In this document: positions 34,329-43,267 of the stretch, one piece after another
Layout: each line of letters opens with the position of its first letter
Numbering within the stretch: the stretch's first letter is position 1
Source: Rhodococcus sovatensis
GTDB lineage: Bacteria > Actinomycetota > Actinomycetes > Mycobacteriales > Mycobacteriaceae
Length of the DNA stretch: 64,000 bases
Reading direction: 5' to 3'
Assembly (NCBI RefSeq): GCF_037327425.1
Contig: NZ_CP147846.1
Location: 1,984,001-2,048,000, forward strand
Program-made: the position numbers and the translations under genes
Notes under the pieces: generated by a model
The model's database searches: none
The model's input: only the letters and a program-made list of their open reading frames with translations
Told to the model about the DNA's origin: nothing

Positions 34329-35922
34329 GGATGACCCGGCCACGGTGCACGACGCGCAGGCAGCGCGGACTGCGGGAATCGGTGTCCAGTGCCGGTAGTG
34401 GCGGTACCCCGGCGCGAGGGTCGGTCGACCAACGCGCAACTGTGTCGGCCGGCGCACGCACCACCAGTTCGTCGACATCCCAGATCGCATAGCTGGCGGG
34501 AGCTCCGGGTGCCAAAGTGCCCGCCATTCCGTCCCGTATTCCACCCGCACGCCAGGCACCGCGTGTTGCGGCGGAAAACGCTGCCCGCGGCGAGATCGCG
34601 CTTCCCTGAGTCCGATGGTTGACAGCTGCTCTCAACATCGCCCACGGATCGATCGACGTCGCCGGGGCGTCGGAGCCGAACGCAAGCGACACCCCGGCCG
34701 AGGCGAGTAGCGCGAACGGATTGAGCGTGAGCGCGCGGGCGGCGCCCAACCGCGTGGCATACAGCGAGCTTTCCCCACCCCACAGGTCATCGAACATCGG
34801 CTGCACACTGCCGATGACGCCCCAGGACGCGAGTGCCTCGGCCTGACGCGGCAGCACCATTTCCATGTGCTCGATTCGATGCCCACGCGACGCCACCGCC
34901 GGTCCGCCGAGAACGGAAGCGGCACGCCGTACACCTTCCACGACAGCACCGACCGCAGCGTCTCCGATCGCGTGGAACCCTGATTGGATCCCAGCTTCGG
35001 TGCATGCGACGAGGTGCGCTTGGATCGCGTCCGCGCTATGGAAGGAGACCCCCGTGCCGGCATGGTCTGCGTACGGTTCGGTGAGCCAGGCCGTGTGCGA
35101 GCCGATCGAACCATCCACGAACAGGTCGCCGCCGAGGGCGTGCGCTCCGGTGTCGGCCAGCAGCGCGTGCGCATCCGACGCACTGGCGACGGCCTCACCC
35201 CAGTAGCCGCGGACCTCGACGCCGTGGTCGGTACTCATCAGTTCGGCGAAGTCGGTACGCCCGGCGATATCGGGACCGCCACACTCGTGCACGGCACATA
35301 TCCCACGCGAAGCGGCGTGGTCGAGGGCTGCCTGTCGGGCCCGCGAACGCGCGGCGACAGTCAGCAGCGAACGAGCTGTCGATCGCACAGCGTGGTGCGC
35401 GTCGGTGGTCAACGGACGTTGTGGATGAAATCCGATCGATGACTCGGTCAACTCGCTTGCCCGACGCAAGGGCGTCGAACATGCTGCCGAATGCGCGTCG
35501 ATTCTGGAGACGTAAACCTGCCTGCCGGGAGCCACTTCGTCGAGGTCGGCCGTCGACAACGCGACGCCGTCGGCCCAGCTGGATTCGTCCCACCCGTGCC
35601 CCCATACCACCTCGTCCTCGGAACGCTGGACGTACGCTCGGAGACGTGCCAAGCACTCTTCTCGCGAGGAACAGTCGCGCAGATCCAAGCCGATCAACGC
35701 AAGGCCGAGGGCGGTCGTATGAACGTGAGTGTCGACGAATGACGGGGCGACGAACGCTCCCGCCAAATCGAACTCGTCAGCTCCGGGATGCAGAGCTCGA
35801 CCCGTCCGGTCCTCGCCTGTCCAGGTAACAACTCCGTTGGTGACTGCCATTGCCGTTGCGTCCGGAGCCGACGAGCTGTAAATCCGTCCACCGAGAAGAA
35901 GTTGTGTACGCACAACAGTCAA
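34318..35922 (-). CDS. YtcJ-type amidohydrolase (amidohydrolase_3)
   Basis: A 534-residue metal-dependent hydrolase. Seen in order are an N-terminal beta-sandwich strand set (LLLGGRIYSSSAPDATAM), the HxH metal motif in FVDTHVHTTAL, GHGWDESSW, ICAVHECGGPD, FHAIGDAAVGAV, GHRIEHMEM and FGSDAPATSIDPW with the catalytic Asp, and the closing strands LAPGAPASYAIWD. This is the YtcJ / amidohydrolase_3 family; substrates are mostly unknown, and a few members act on amides or exoenzyme lactams. The start is uncertain. TTG at 35922 has GAGGG at a good distance and sits 8 bases after fxsA; GTG at 35913 is the other choice. Within the fxsA-amidohydrolase-lnt run, gene spacing indicates one transcript. Confidence 0.88.
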   Translation of the reverse strand: MTVVRTQLLLGGRIYSSSAPDATAMAVTNGVVTWTGEDRTGRALHPGADEFDLAGAFVAPSFVDTHVHTTALGLALIGLDLRDCSSREECLARLRAYVQRSEDEVVWGHGWDESSWADGVALSTADLDEVAPGRQVYVSRIDAHSAACSTPLRRASELTESSIGFHPQRPLTTDAHHAVRSTARSLLTVAARSRARQAALDHAASRGICAVHECGGPDIAGRTDFAELMSTDHGVEVRGYWGEAVASASDAHALLADTGAHALGGDLFVDGSIGSHTAWLTEPYADHAGTGVSFHSADAIQAHLVACTEAGIQSGFHAIGDAAVGAVVEGVRRAASVLGGPAVASRGHRIEHMEMVLPRQAEALASWGVIGSVQPMFDDLWGGESSLYATRLGAARALTLNPFALLASAGVSLAFGSDAPATSIDPWAMLRAAVNHRTQGSAISPRAAFSAATRGAWRAGGIRDGMAGTLAPGAPASYAIWDVDELVVRAPADTVARWSTDPRAGVPPLPALDTDSRSPRCLRVVHRGRVIHEG

Positions 35923-35930
35923 GTCTGCCC

Positions 35931-36416
35931 TCAGCGGGTGGGCTTCTCGAAATCCCGCCCGTCGAGCTCGATGATTCGAGCTGAGCTCGGCGCACCCGCC
36001 GACTCGGTTGCCACTTCCCCATCGATGACGATCGGACGCATTCTGCTCGTCGTGGCGGCAACCGTCGGCATCCAGCGCGCCGCGGCGAGCAGCACCAACG
36101 GCCGCAATGCCCATCGGGTGACCGGCATCAGCAAGAGAATTCCGAAGACCGAGGTGACCAATCCAGGAACGAACAGAGCGACCGAACCTATGGCGAAGAG
36201 CACACCGTCCGCCACGGCAACGCCTGGAGAACGCTCGCCGCGAGAAGCTGCTCGGAGGCCCTCCATCACCCGCTTGCCCTGTGAACGCACCAGGATCAGG
36301 CCGAGCGCGGAACCTGCCAGAAGGAGAAGAACGGTCCACAGCACGCCGATCGCACTGCCGACGGCCACGAGGGCCGCGACTTCGATGATCACGTAGAGAA
36401 TGAAGAGAGCAAACAC
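35931..36416 (-). CDS. fxsA: FxsA family membrane protein
   Basis: A 161-residue cytoplasmic-membrane protein of the FxsA family, named after the E. coli protein that relieves phage T7 exclusion by F. Several hydrophobic segments are visible: FALFILYVIIEVAALVAVG, GVLWTVLLLLAGSALGLILV and VLFAIGSVALFVPGLVTSVF, the last with the conserved PG. The tail is hydrophilic (VIDGEV, ARIIELDGRDFEKP). GTG at 36416 is chosen for its AAAGGA site 7 bases upstream. The gene is at the same place relative to lnt as Rv2053c in M. tuberculosis. Its molecular role is not established. Confidence 0.9.
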   Translation of the reverse strand: MFALFILYVIIEVAALVAVGSAIGVLWTVLLLLAGSALGLILVRSQGKRVMEGLRAASRGERSPGVAVADGVLFAIGSVALFVPGLVTSVFGILLLMPVTRWALRPLVLLAAARWMPTVAATTSRMRPIVIDGEVATESAGAPSSARIIELDGRDFEKPTR

Positions 36417-36497
36417 TGTCGTTCCTTTCGTTGCCTGTACTGACAACGGACGGCACCGTCGAATTGCTCCCCGAGCTTCATGGCAATCGGGTAACGA

Positions 36498-37157
36498 TCA
36501 GGAGCCGGGCCTGACCAGACCGGTTTCGTACGCGAGCACTACCGCTTGCACTCGATCTCTGAGGCCCAACTTCGTGAGCATCCGACCGACGTGTGTCTTG
36601 ACGGTTGCCTCGGACAACACCAGTCCCCTCGCGATCTCGGCGTTGGACATACCAGTGGCGAGTAACCCGAGCACTTCCCGTTCGCGGTCGGTGAGCGTGT
36701 CGAGCACACCTGGATCCTGGATCGGGGCCGATTCTTCCGCGATGAATCTCGTGAGCAGCCGTTTCGTGACCTTCGGTGACACGACCGCATCACCGGCGGC
36801 AACGCTTCGAATGGCCGAGATGAGGTCCTCGGGCGGGGTGTCTTTGAGTAGGAATCCACTTGCACCTGCTCGCAACGCACCCAGGACGTGTTCGTCCAGG
36901 TCGAACGTCGTCATGACAAGCACGCGCGAGGCGGAGTTGGAACTGGTGATCTCCGACGTCGCGGTCACTCCATCGATGCCGGGCATACGAACGTCCATGA
37001 GGACGACGTCCGGGGTGAGTTCGAATACGGCCTTGACCGCGGCTTCACCGTCGGTTGCCTCACCTACGACGTCGATGTCGTCCTGGGCATCGAGGACCAT
37101 CGCAAGTCCCATCCGCATCAGCTGTTGGTCGTCGACTATGAGCACAGAGATCGGCAC
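36498..37157 (-). CDS. NarL/FixJ-type response regulator
   Basis: A 219-residue response regulator. The receiver domain (1-120) has the acidic pair in LIVDDQQL, the phospho-acceptor in VVLMDVRMPG, Thr in VLVMTTFD and Lys in FLLKDTPPEDL. The C-terminal LuxR-type DNA-binding helix-turn-helix (155-212) has LTDREREVLGLLATGMSNAEIA and TVKTHVGRMLTKLGLRDR. It is transcribed with the histidine kinase gene 15 bases upstream and must be its partner. Targets are not evident; the nearest candidates are the divergent TauE/SafE gene and the pair's own promoter. Confidence 0.95.
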   Translation of the reverse strand: MPISVLIVDDQQLMRMGLAMVLDAQDDIDVVGEATDGEAAVKAVFELTPDVVLMDVRMPGIDGVTATSEITSSNSASRVLVMTTFDLDEHVLGALRAGASGFLLKDTPPEDLISAIRSVAAGDAVVSPKVTKRLLTRFIAEESAPIQDPGVLDTLTDREREVLGLLATGMSNAEIARGLVLSEATVKTHVGRMLTKLGLRDRVQAVVLAYETGLVRPGS

Positions 37158-37172
37158 CGAGACAACCTAACG

Positions 37173-38333
37173 CTATTCGAGGGGTAACTCCGCTCGTACG
37201 CGCCAGTGACCGTCCTCGGCGGGTCCCGCTTCGAGCGTGCCTTGCAGCACTGCGACTCGCTCTCGCATGCCGAGGAGCCCGTTGCCGGTGCCTTGAACCG
37301 TGCTCGTGGACACCCCGACCCCGTTGTTGACGATTTCGACGAGGACGTCCTCATCTCGTCGGACGACGGACACCCTCGCCCTGGGTGCGTGGCCGCCGTG
37401 CCGCAGTACGTTCGTCAGAGATTCCTGCACCAATCGATGGATTCCCAGACTGATTGCCGGGCTGATGTCGTCGAGGTTTCCTGTTTGCTCGATCTCCACG
37501 TTGAGCCCCGCCCTGGACATCATGTCCACGACTTTGGCCAGACCCGCGGTCCCGTACAGCGGCATGTCGTCGACATAGGGATTTGTGCGAAGAAGCGCCA
37601 CGGTTCGGCGGAGTTCAGCGAGAGCTTGTCTGCCGGTCGCAGAGATGTTCGCGACGGCCTGCTCCGCCCGATCGGGGTCCTTCCGGATCGCATAGGACGC
37701 ACCGTCGGCCTGCACAACCATGACACTGACCCCGTGCGCGATGACGTCGTGGAGTTCGCGCGCGATACGCGTTCGTTCCATCGCGACCGCTTCTTCCGCG
37801 CGGCGATCACGATCGTATTCCGCCACCGCGAGTCGAGCTTCGACCGCTTCGTCGTATGCCCTTCTTGCGCCGAGAAACTCGGCGGCGACCCAAGCAAGTG
37901 CATACATCAGCACGGTGAACAGCACGGCGGATATCGGTTCCTGACCGAAAGCGAGCAAAGCCACGATCGCATCGCCGGTCAGCGCGACCAGGTAGATCGC
38001 GGCGTCACGACGCCCGACGTACACCACGAGGGTATAAAGCATGATCGGCAGCGCGAGCAGCGACGGATGAAGATTGGTGGACTCTCCGACCGCCATGCCT
38101 GCGAGGCTGCTGAAGAGCGATGCTGTCAACACCGATGCGGCGACGATGCGCGGGTGCCGACGCCGCCAAGCGACCGGAACCGATACTGCCACCGCGACAA
38201 GAATGTAGAGCGGCCAGCTTCGCATCTCGGAGTTGCCGACGAACGCAATCGCGTCGAACAAGAAGAGCGTGCCGGCCAAGAGCGAATCCGCCACGAAGGG
38301 CTTACCCCTGAGCCACAAGCTGAACCTACGCAT
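37173..38333 (-). CDS. Sensor histidine kinase (HisKA_3 type)
   Basis: A 386-residue membrane sensor kinase. The N-terminal 150 residues have about five hydrophobic helices (LLAGTLFLFDAIAFVG, LYILVAVAVSVPVAW, ILTASLFSSLAG-like, LALPIMLYTLVVYVG, IYLVALTGDAIVALLAF) with very short loops, as in DesK-like intramembrane sensors. The phospho-acceptor is in ARELHDVIAHGVSVMVVQADG. The ATPase domain has LVQESLTNVLRHG, IVNNGVGV and GNGLLGMRERV. ATG at 38333 gives a sensible N-terminus but has no ribosome site, and only 17 bases separate it from the divergent exporter start. Either it is leaderless or it starts up to 57 bases further upstream. The signal is unknown. Confidence 0.92.
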   Translation of the reverse strand: MRRFSLWLRGKPFVADSLLAGTLFLFDAIAFVGNSEMRSWPLYILVAVAVSVPVAWRRRHPRIVAASVLTASLFSSLAGMAVGESTNLHPSLLALPIMLYTLVVYVGRRDAAIYLVALTGDAIVALLAFGQEPISAVLFTVLMYALAWVAAEFLGARRAYDEAVEARLAVAEYDRDRRAEEAVAMERTRIARELHDVIAHGVSVMVVQADGASYAIRKDPDRAEQAVANISATGRQALAELRRTVALLRTNPYVDDMPLYGTAGLAKVVDMMSRAGLNVEIEQTGNLDDISPAISLGIHRLVQESLTNVLRHGGHAPRARVSVVRRDEDVLVEIVNNGVGVSTSTVQGTGNGLLGMRERVAVLQGTLEAGPAEDGHWRVRAELPLE

Positions 38334-38350
38334 GTGGTTGAGTTTGCCGC

Positions 38351-39118
38351 ATGACGGCAGCCGACTGGGGATTGTTGATGGTTGCTGCACTCGCGGCAGG
38401 AGGGGTCGACGCCGTTGTCGGCGGTGGAGGTCTCATCCTGCTCCCCGCGATTCTCGTCGTCGCGCCCGGCCTCACCGCTCAGGCGGCATTGGCCACCAAC
38501 AAGATGACTGCCGTCTTCGGGACGTTCGCGGCGGTGCTCACGTTCTCGCGCAAGATCAAACTCGACTGGCATATCATGGCCCCGGCAGGCATCGCCGCTG
38601 CTGCCGCCTCTGCGTGTGGCGCGGCTGCGGTGTCGTTGATCGACCGGGATTTGTTCATCCCCATCATCATGGTTGTCCTGGTGGGTGTCGCGGCCCTGGT
38701 CACTGCGCGCCCGACGATCGGAACTGTCGCCGGTGATCACCCTCCCACTCGCCGAAAATTCGTGCTCGTGGTGTTCTTGGCCGCCGGCGGATTCGGCTTC
38801 TACGACGGCATTCTCGGCCCAGGAACGGGGACCTTCTTCATCATCGCGTTCGCGACTCTGCTGGGCACCGAGTTCGTGCGGAGCGCCGCGATGGCGAAGG
38901 TACTGAATCTGGGTTCGAACGTCGGGGCACTCGCGTTCTTTGCGGTCACCGGGCATGTCATGTGGCAGTTGGGAGCCGCAATGGCCGCGTGCAACGTGGT
39001 CGGAGCGCTGATCGGATCGCGTACCGCCTTGTCCAAGGGGTCCGGTTTCGTCAGAATTGTGTTGCTCGTGGTGGTCATCGGCATGGTTGTACGACTGGGA
39101 TGGCAACAATTCGGCTAA
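38351..39118 (+). CDS. TauE/SafE family transporter
   Basis: A 255-residue polytopic membrane protein with about eight hydrophobic helices. Family marks are the N-terminal repeat AAGGVDAVVGGGGLILLPAIL and the matching second-half GFGFYDGILGPGTGTFFIIAF, the two inverted repeats of TauE/SafE exporters of sulfite, sulfonates or related anions. NKMTAVFGT follows the first repeat. It diverges from the two-component genes with almost no intergenic space, so their promoters overlap, which makes control by that system plausible though unproven. The downstream tldD start is 11 bases after the stop. Confidence 0.9.
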   Translation: MTAADWGLLMVAALAAGGVDAVVGGGGLILLPAILVVAPGLTAQAALATNKMTAVFGTFAAVLTFSRKIKLDWHIMAPAGIAAAAASACGAAAVSLIDRDLFIPIIMVVLVGVAALVTARPTIGTVAGDHPPTRRKFVLVVFLAAGGFGFYDGILGPGTGTFFIIAFATLLGTEFVRSAAMAKVLNLGSNVGALAFFAVTGHVMWQLGAAMAACNVVGALIGSRTALSKGSGFVRIVLLVVVIGMVVRLGWQQFG

Positions 39119-39129
39119 TCTCGGTCCCT

Positions 39130-40656
39130 GTGACTCAGTTGTCGAAACGACACGTCGATCCGGACTTTCTCGCGCTTCCGCTACGGGAGCTCGCCGACGC
39201 CGCGCTCGACGCCGCGAAGCGGGCGGGCGCAGCACACGCGGACTTCCGTGTTCACCGCCTCGTCACCCAGTCGCTCAACCTCCGAGACAGCGTCGTGCAG
39301 TCCGCCGTCGACAGTTCTGAAATAGGTCTGGCGGTGCGCGTCATCGTCGATGGAACATGGGGCTTCGCATCACAATCCGAATTGTCGGTCGCTGCTGCGG
39401 TCGACGCAGCGCGGTCAGCTGTGGGAGTGGCAACGGCGTTGCGCGCCCTCAACCGCGAGTTTGTCGAGCTGGCAGCGGAGCCCGTCTATACCGATGCCAT
39501 GTGGGTATCGCGGTACGACATCGATCCGTTCGACGTACCGACGAACGAGAAGGTCGACCTCCTTGCCGCGTACTCGGACTCGCTGCGATCCGCCGAAGGG
39601 ATCGACCACGTCACCGCGTCGGTCCTCCAAGTGAAAGAGCAAAGCTTCTACGCGGATCTGGCGGGTAGCGCGATTACACAACAGCGCGTGCGTCTGCATC
39701 CACAGCTGGAGGCAACGACGGTCGACCAGGAGGCGGGCGCCTTCGAGTCCATGCGCACGCTGGCGCCGCCGGTGAGCCGAGGTTGGGAGTACCTGGGCCG
39801 GGAAAGCACGTGGGACTGGGCAGACGAACTCGAGCGCATCCCGTATTGGTTGTCGGAAAAGGTCAAGTCTCCGTCGGTCGAACCCGGACCGAAAGATCTC
39901 GTGATCGACCCGACCAACCTGTGGCTGACCATTCACGAGTCCATCGGACACGCAACGGAATACGACCGGGCCATCGGCTACGAGGCGGCGTACGCAGGGA
40001 CGTCCTTCGCGACACCGGACAAACTGGGAAAGCTGAAGTACGGCAGTACGCCGATGCACGTCACGGCCGATCGCACCGAAGAATATGGACTCGCAAGTAC
40101 CGGATTCGACGACGACGGCGTCGCCGCACAGCAGTGGGACCTGGTCCGCGACGGCATTCTCGTCGGCTACCAGCTGGATCGTGTGTTCGCGCCGCGCCTA
40201 GGTCTCGAACGTTCGAACGGCTGTTCCTACGCGGACTCACCACACCATGTTCCGATACAACGGATGGCGAACGTATCGCTGCAGCCGGATTCTTCCGTCG
40301 ATCGCACAATCGACGATCTGGTCGCCCGGGTCGAGGACGGGATCTATATCGTGGGAGACAAGTCCTGGTCGATCGACATGCAGCGGTACAACTTTCAGTT
40401 CACCGGGCAGAGGTTCTTCCGAATCCGCAACGGACGCCTGGAGGGACAACTTCGTGACGTCGCGTACCAGGCCACGACGACGGACTTCTGGGGTTCGATG
40501 GAAGTCGTGGGAGGCCGATCGACGCGACGGTTGGGCGGTGCGTTCAACTGTGGGAAGGCGCAGCCGGGTCAGGTGGCTGCGGTGAGCCACGGTTGCCCCG
40601 CAGCGTTGTTTCGCGGAATCAACGTATTGAACACCCGAACTGAGGCGGGCGCATGA
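39130..40656 (+). CDS. tldD: TldD family metallopeptidase subunit
   Basis: A 508-residue TldD. With TldE it forms the heterodimeric zinc protease that unwinds and cleaves peptides, known from microcin B17 maturation and CcdA decay. The metal motif HESIGH (HExxxH) is in LTIHESIGHATEYDRA, with the third ligand Cys likely in the C-terminal NCGK region. Other family stretches are EYGLASTGFDDDG and NGCSYADSPHHVPIQRMANV. GTG at 39130 is preferred; ATG at 39100, overlapping the transporter stop, is also in frame. It is followed by tldE with an ATGA overlap. No RiPP precursor is recognisable nearby, so a housekeeping protein-turnover role is the default. Confidence 0.93.
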   Translation: MTQLSKRHVDPDFLALPLRELADAALDAAKRAGAAHADFRVHRLVTQSLNLRDSVVQSAVDSSEIGLAVRVIVDGTWGFASQSELSVAAAVDAARSAVGVATALRALNREFVELAAEPVYTDAMWVSRYDIDPFDVPTNEKVDLLAAYSDSLRSAEGIDHVTASVLQVKEQSFYADLAGSAITQQRVRLHPQLEATTVDQEAGAFESMRTLAPPVSRGWEYLGRESTWDWADELERIPYWLSEKVKSPSVEPGPKDLVIDPTNLWLTIHESIGHATEYDRAIGYEAAYAGTSFATPDKLGKLKYGSTPMHVTADRTEEYGLASTGFDDDGVAAQQWDLVRDGILVGYQLDRVFAPRLGLERSNGCSYADSPHHVPIQRMANVSLQPDSSVDRTIDDLVARVEDGIYIVGDKSWSIDMQRYNFQFTGQRFFRIRNGRLEGQLRDVAYQATTTDFWGSMEVVGGRSTRRLGGAFNCGKAQPGQVAAVSHGCPAALFRGINVLNTRTEAGA

Positions 40657-42011
40657 TTCCCGGCCACGAAGTCGTGGAACGCGCTCTCGGCGCTGCCACC
40701 GTCGAAGAGACGATCGTCATCGTGACCGATTCGAGCGAGGCCTCGCTGCGGTGGGCCGGGAATTCGATGACGACCAACGGTATCTCCGTACTCCGACGGT
40801 GGACAGTGGTGTCGATCGTCCGGGACAGCTCCGGTGCTCGCGTAGGCACCGTTTCCTCGACGTCGGTCGATCCCGAGGACATCGACGCTGTGGTGAAGGC
40901 CGCCGAAACAGCGGCTCGCGCAGCCGGTCTCGCCGAAGATGCGATGCCGTTGATCACCGGTGACGACGCCCCTGCTTCATGGGATGCCCCTTCCGAACGA
41001 ACCAGCATCGACGTTTTCAGTTCGCTGACCGGAGGTCTCGCATCCGGATTCGACGGTGCCGACACGCTCTACGGGTTTGCCCATCATCAGATCGAAACTG
41101 TGTGGTTGGGCTCGTCGACCGGCCTCAGAAAGCGCTACACACAACCCACCGGTTCGGTCGAGATCAACGGCAAGCGAGGCGATAGCAGCGCTTGGGTCGG
41201 CGCGGGCGCTCCGCTCTTCGACGGCATTGCCATCGAAACGTTGCTCGTCGAACTGTCCACGCGCCTCGACTGGGCTTCGACGAGCATCGAACTTCCAGCG
41301 GGACGATACGAGACAATCCTGCCGCCCTCTGCGGTGGCGGACCTGATGATCTATCTGATGTGGACCATGGAGGGGCGCGGTGCGGAAGAAGGTCACACCG
41401 CACTGTCTCGTGCGGGCGGAACGAGGATCGGTGAGAGACTCGGGCGCCTCCCCCTGACCCTCTACTCGGATCCGCAAGCGGCTGGCCTCGAGTACTCGCC
41501 CTTCCTCGCTACCGAATCCTCGAACGATTCGGTGTCCCTGTTCGACAACGGGATGCCGACATCGCGTGTGGATTGGATCAAGGGCGGCGTCGTCAACGCG
41601 CTCGCCTACCCACGATTCGCGGCGGAGCGGTTCGATGCTCGGATCACTGTGCCCGGAGACAACCTCATCCTGACGGGCGCGGAGGCCGGCATCGACGACA
41701 TGATCGCCCGCACCGAGCGTGGACTGCTGTTGACCACCCTCTGGTACATACGCGAAGTCGATCCCACAACGCTGTTGCTGACCGGCCTCACGCGAGATGG
41801 GGTGTACTCGATCGAAGACGGGAGGGTGACCGGCGCCGTCAACAACTTTCGATTCAACGAAAGTCCACTCGATCTATTGCGCCGCGTCACCGAGGCCGGG
41901 GCAACTCGGCCCACGCTGCCCCGGGAGTGGAAAGACTGGTTCACACGCACTGCGATGCCGCCGTTGCGAGTTCCCGACTTCCACATGTCCTCGGTGAGTG
42001 CAGCTCAATAG
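40653..42011 (+). CDS. tldE: TldE/PmbA family metallopeptidase subunit
   Basis: A 452-residue partner of TldD, starting inside the tldD stop codon (ATGA), so the two are made together. It has the same two-domain build but lacks HExxxH, as TldE/PmbA does. Recognisable stretches are SSTGLRKRYTQPTGSVEINGKRG, ILPPSAVADLMIYLMW, PLTLYSDP and the C-terminal LLTTLWYIREVDPTTLLLTGLTRDGVYSIEDG. It forms the inactive but needed half of the cytoplasmic heterodimer. Confidence 0.92.
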   Translation: MIPGHEVVERALGAATVEETIVIVTDSSEASLRWAGNSMTTNGISVLRRWTVVSIVRDSSGARVGTVSSTSVDPEDIDAVVKAAETAARAAGLAEDAMPLITGDDAPASWDAPSERTSIDVFSSLTGGLASGFDGADTLYGFAHHQIETVWLGSSTGLRKRYTQPTGSVEINGKRGDSSAWVGAGAPLFDGIAIETLLVELSTRLDWASTSIELPAGRYETILPPSAVADLMIYLMWTMEGRGAEEGHTALSRAGGTRIGERLGRLPLTLYSDPQAAGLEYSPFLATESSNDSVSLFDNGMPTSRVDWIKGGVVNALAYPRFAAERFDARITVPGDNLILTGAEAGIDDMIARTERGLLLTTLWYIREVDPTTLLLTGLTRDGVYSIEDGRVTGAVNNFRFNESPLDLLRRVTEAGATRPTLPREWKDWFTRTAMPPLRVPDFHMSSVSAAQ

Positions 42012-42097
42012 TTGCTCGTTCGGATCTGATAGCTCGAGCGCTATGTTGTCGGCCGACTGCGTGTGCACCCGTTGAACGCAGACCGAATCTTCGATGC

Positions 42098-42529
42098 TCA
42101 GAAGCGAGCCACGAGGGTGTTCTCGCGCCGAGTTATCCACCATCGGCCGCCGTGGCGTACAAGAACGTACAGCGCTGTCATCTCGGCGGCCGATTCGCCG
42201 GATTCGGCCAACTTCTTCGAGGACCATGCACGCTTCTGGGCTACCGCGACATCGGAACCGACATAGGCGAGAGCGAAGGGCTCGTAGTAGGCGGTCGCGT
42301 GGGCCAGCGCACCGGCGAGGCTCAGTGTCGTTGCCTCTCGAATCGCGGCCACGCCTTCGAGTACGACTCCGACGGCCGTGACGACGATCGCGTCCTCGGC
42401 GAAGTGTGCGACAGAAAGCTCGACGTCGTTGTCGTTGAAGCCCCTCTCGACGTCGCTGATGATGGCACGGATTTCGGCGTCGTCGCGTGGCGACAATTGC
42501 ACGGTCACTCTGGGTATCGGTTCGGTCAT
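42098..42529 (-). CDS. SnoaL-like / SgcJ-type small protein
   Basis: A 143-residue NTF2-like fold protein (SgcJ/EcaC or DUF4440 type). Typical are the first helix DDAEIRAIISDVERGFNDNDVELSVAHFAEDAIVV, then AIREATTLSLAG and the beta-strand end MTALYVLVRHGGRWWITRRENTLVA. These alpha+beta barrels include polyketide cyclases, isomerases and binding proteins; the substrate cannot be told. ATG at 42529 (MTEPIPRV) is chosen. The proposed MerR-type promoter puts the transcript start within a few bases of this ATG, so translation may be leaderless. It converges on tldE with an 86-bp gap. Confidence 0.75.
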   Translation of the reverse strand: MTEPIPRVTVQLSPRDDAEIRAIISDVERGFNDNDVELSVAHFAEDAIVVTAVGVVLEGVAAIREATTLSLAGALAHATAYYEPFALAYVGSDVAVAQKRAWSSKKLAESGESAAEMTALYVLVRHGGRWWITRRENTLVARF

Positions 42530-42535
42530 GTGCGA

Positions 42536-42566
42536 AGCATGCAACCTCGAGTTCGGTCCAGGTCAA
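42536..42566 (-). promoter_or_regulatory. MerR/SoxR-type promoter for the SnoaL-like gene
   Basis: On the minus strand, TTGACC (plus 42561-42566) and CATGCT (plus 42536-42541) are spaced by exactly 19 bases. The spacer is bracketed by ACCT and AGGT in an imperfect inverted repeat (ACCTCGAGTT / CGGTCCAGGT on the plus strand). An over-long 19-bp spacer with ACCT...AGGT dyad is the hallmark of promoters activated by MerR-family regulators, including SoxR. No merR gene is in the window. Confidence 0.55.
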
Positions 42567-42596
42567 GTCCAGCCTTCAGTCCCAAATGGGCTGGAC
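42567..42596. promoter_or_regulatory. Inverted repeat in the SnoaL/MDMPI divergent region
   Basis: GTCCAGCC at 42567-42574 is the perfect complement of GGCTGGAC at 42589-42596, with a 14-base gap. It lies between the MerR-type promoter and the ribosome site of the plus-strand gene, so it may be an operator for the latter or a hairpin in its leader. Confidence 0.4.
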
Positions 42597-42619
42597 AACA
42601 CCGGGCACTCGAAGGCAGC

Positions 42620-43267
42620 ATGCAATCCATGATCGACACGGTGGCAACGCGCACCCAAGATGTCCGGCATCTGGTCGACACACTCCTCGATGGTGCCGTG
42701 CGCTTTCCGATGGATCAGTGGGATGAACAGGCAGGAAGACTCACCTGGACACGGTGGGAGACCGCAGAACACCTGGCAGACGACCTCTTCGTCTATGCGG
42801 CGACGTTGGCTGCGCCGACGTATCCCGCCGACCTCCCGTTCGAGACCACGAGACGGCGGGACGGCGCACCCGACGAACTCGTGCACTCCAGGCGGGCTGC
42901 GGGATCTCCAGGAATTGCTGCCGTGATCCGCTCGGCCTCGAATGTACTGATCGCGATCGCAGAAGCAACTCCCCCGCACGTCACTGCCGACCACGTTTTC
43001 GGCCGGACCGGCAGCGAGGGCTTTGCGGCAATGGCGTGCGTGGAACTGATCGTCCACGGTCACGACATCTTCTCAGGCACCGAGGTCGACTGGGCACCTG
43101 ACGAAGCACTGTGTAGACGCACAGTACTGAGGCTCTTTCCTGATGTCGCGGGCACGCTGAACGCCGGTAGCTACTCCGAACTGCTGTGGGCAACGGGCCG
43201 GATAGAGCTACCGGGCAACCCGTATCGCAGCGAATGGCGTTGGCACAATCAAGCTTTGGGAGCGTGA
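42620..43267 (+). CDS. Maleylpyruvate isomerase/DinB-like family protein
   Basis: A 215-residue helical protein of the mycothiol-dependent maleylpyruvate isomerase N-terminal / DinB-like group. Marks are TWTRWETAEHLADDLFVYA near the start and MACVELIVHGHDIFSG at 145-160, with the His residues expected to bind a divalent metal in a four-helix bundle. Members often use mycothiol as thiol cofactor; the actual reaction is unknown. ATG at 42620 follows GAAGG by 5 bases; ATG at 42629 is possible. The last 19 bases overlap the 3' end of the convergent WYL regulator gene. Confidence 0.75.
   Translation: MQSMIDTVATRTQDVRHLVDTLLDGAVRFPMDQWDEQAGRLTWTRWETAEHLADDLFVYAATLAAPTYPADLPFETTRRRDGAPDELVHSRRAAGSPGIAAVIRSASNVLIAIAEATPPHVTADHVFGRTGSEGFAAMACVELIVHGHDIFSGTEVDWAPDEALCRRTVLRLFPDVAGTLNAGSYSELLWATGRIELPGNPYRSEWRWHNQALGA

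Noticed and set aside
39130..42011. RiPP cluster around TldD/TldE.
   Set aside because: No precursor peptide, cyclodehydratase or exporter is found nearby; TldD/E are widespread housekeeping proteases.
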